Source: an uncultured Paracoccaceae bacterium
Lineage (GTDB): Bacteria; Pseudomonadota; Alphaproteobacteria; Rhodobacterales; Rhodobacteraceae
Direction of reading: 5' to 3'
DNA: 32,711 bases
Assembly: GCA_947500005.1 (NCBI GenBank)
Contig: CANMQJ010000031.1
Span: 1 to 32,711, forward strand
Part shown: positions 32,604 through 32,711 of the stretch, in pieces
How positions within the stretch are numbered: position 1 is the first letter of the stretch
Layout of the letters: each line of letters starts with the position of its first letter
Notes under the pieces: model-generated
Databases searched by the model: none
What the model saw: only the letters and a program-made list of their open reading frames with translations
Told to the model about the DNA's origin: nothing
Translations under genes and position numbers: made by a program

Positions 32604-32612
32604 CGCAAGCAT

Positions 32613-32651
32613 TGGCGACGTCGGTCAAAAGGCTGGCGGCGCCGGTCAATA
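32613..32651 (+). promoter_or_regulatory. Paired direct repeat, likely AraC-type operator
   Basis: TGGCGACGTCGGTCAAAA at 32613-32630 and TGGCGGCGCCGGTCAATA at 32634-32651 agree at 15 of 18 bases and start 21 bases apart, two turns of the helix. This is the usual layout of sites for AraC-family proteins, and it begins nine bases after the stop codon of such a gene. It would sit upstream of a plus-strand gene that starts beyond the window. Confidence 0.55.
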
Positions 32652-32711
32652 CCGCGCGGCATCCCCGCGCCTATTCCCTGGCTATCGAAACCCAAGCCAG
32701 GGAGAGCCCCC

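Overview
This is a GC-rich window that looks alphaproteobacterial, most likely Rhodobacteraceae. That placement is inferred from base composition, the Rhodobacterales-like TniB and IS66 remnants, and the DUF1254/AraC neighbourhood; no rRNA or tRNA is present to confirm it. No CRISPR array was seen.

Layout. (1) 1-3158: the end of a Tn7/Tn5053-like transposition module on the minus strand (TnsA-like nuclease, TniA/TnsB DDE transposase, TniB/TnsC-like ATPase). TniB is cut after about 71 codons by the end of an IS21-like element. (2) 3159-3900: a scar region with an AT-rich tract and the 3' end of an IS66-family transposase. (3) 3901-23255: a 19 kb defence-type island of eleven genes in three transcription units. 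Unit A (plus, 3901-10179): Dcm-like C5 methyltransferase, Vsr endonuclease, GHKL ATPase, HNH endonuclease, SNF2 helicase, and a stand-alone EcoRII N-terminal domain. Unit B (minus, 17426-10233): UvrD-like helicase, DrmA-like helicase, DrmB-like DUF1998 protein. Unit C (plus, 17533-23255): a 979-residue protein I do not recognise, coupled to a second SNF2-like helicase. Units A and B converge; B and C diverge. (4) 23468-27820: ordinary accessory genes, all on the minus strand (VTT-like membrane protein, secreted protein, DUF302-like protein, SAM methyltransferase, winged-helix/TPR regulator). (5) 27821-32711: a relic of a RatA/COQ10-like gene, a Crp/Fnr regulator, a fused relic of two other genes, a DUF1254/DUF1214 exported protein and an AraC-family regulator followed by a paired direct repeat that looks like its operator.

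How the island may work. The methyltransferase matches E. coli Dcm even in its target-recognition part, which predicts methylation of CCWGG. Vsr repairs the T:G mismatches that arise from deamination at that site. The EcoRII N-terminal domain is the part of EcoRII that binds unmethylated CCWGG. So three unit A genes point to one site, yet the EcoRII catalytic domain is absent. The nuclease role could fall to the HNH protein, with energy from the GHKL and SNF2 ATPases and with the DISARM-type DrmA/DrmB pair, UvrD and unit C as further effectors. I know of no named system with this exact composition: it shares DrmA, DrmB and a C5 methyltransferase with class 2 DISARM, but lacks recognisable DrmC and DrmE. 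That all eleven genes form one system is an inference; they may be two or three adjacent systems.
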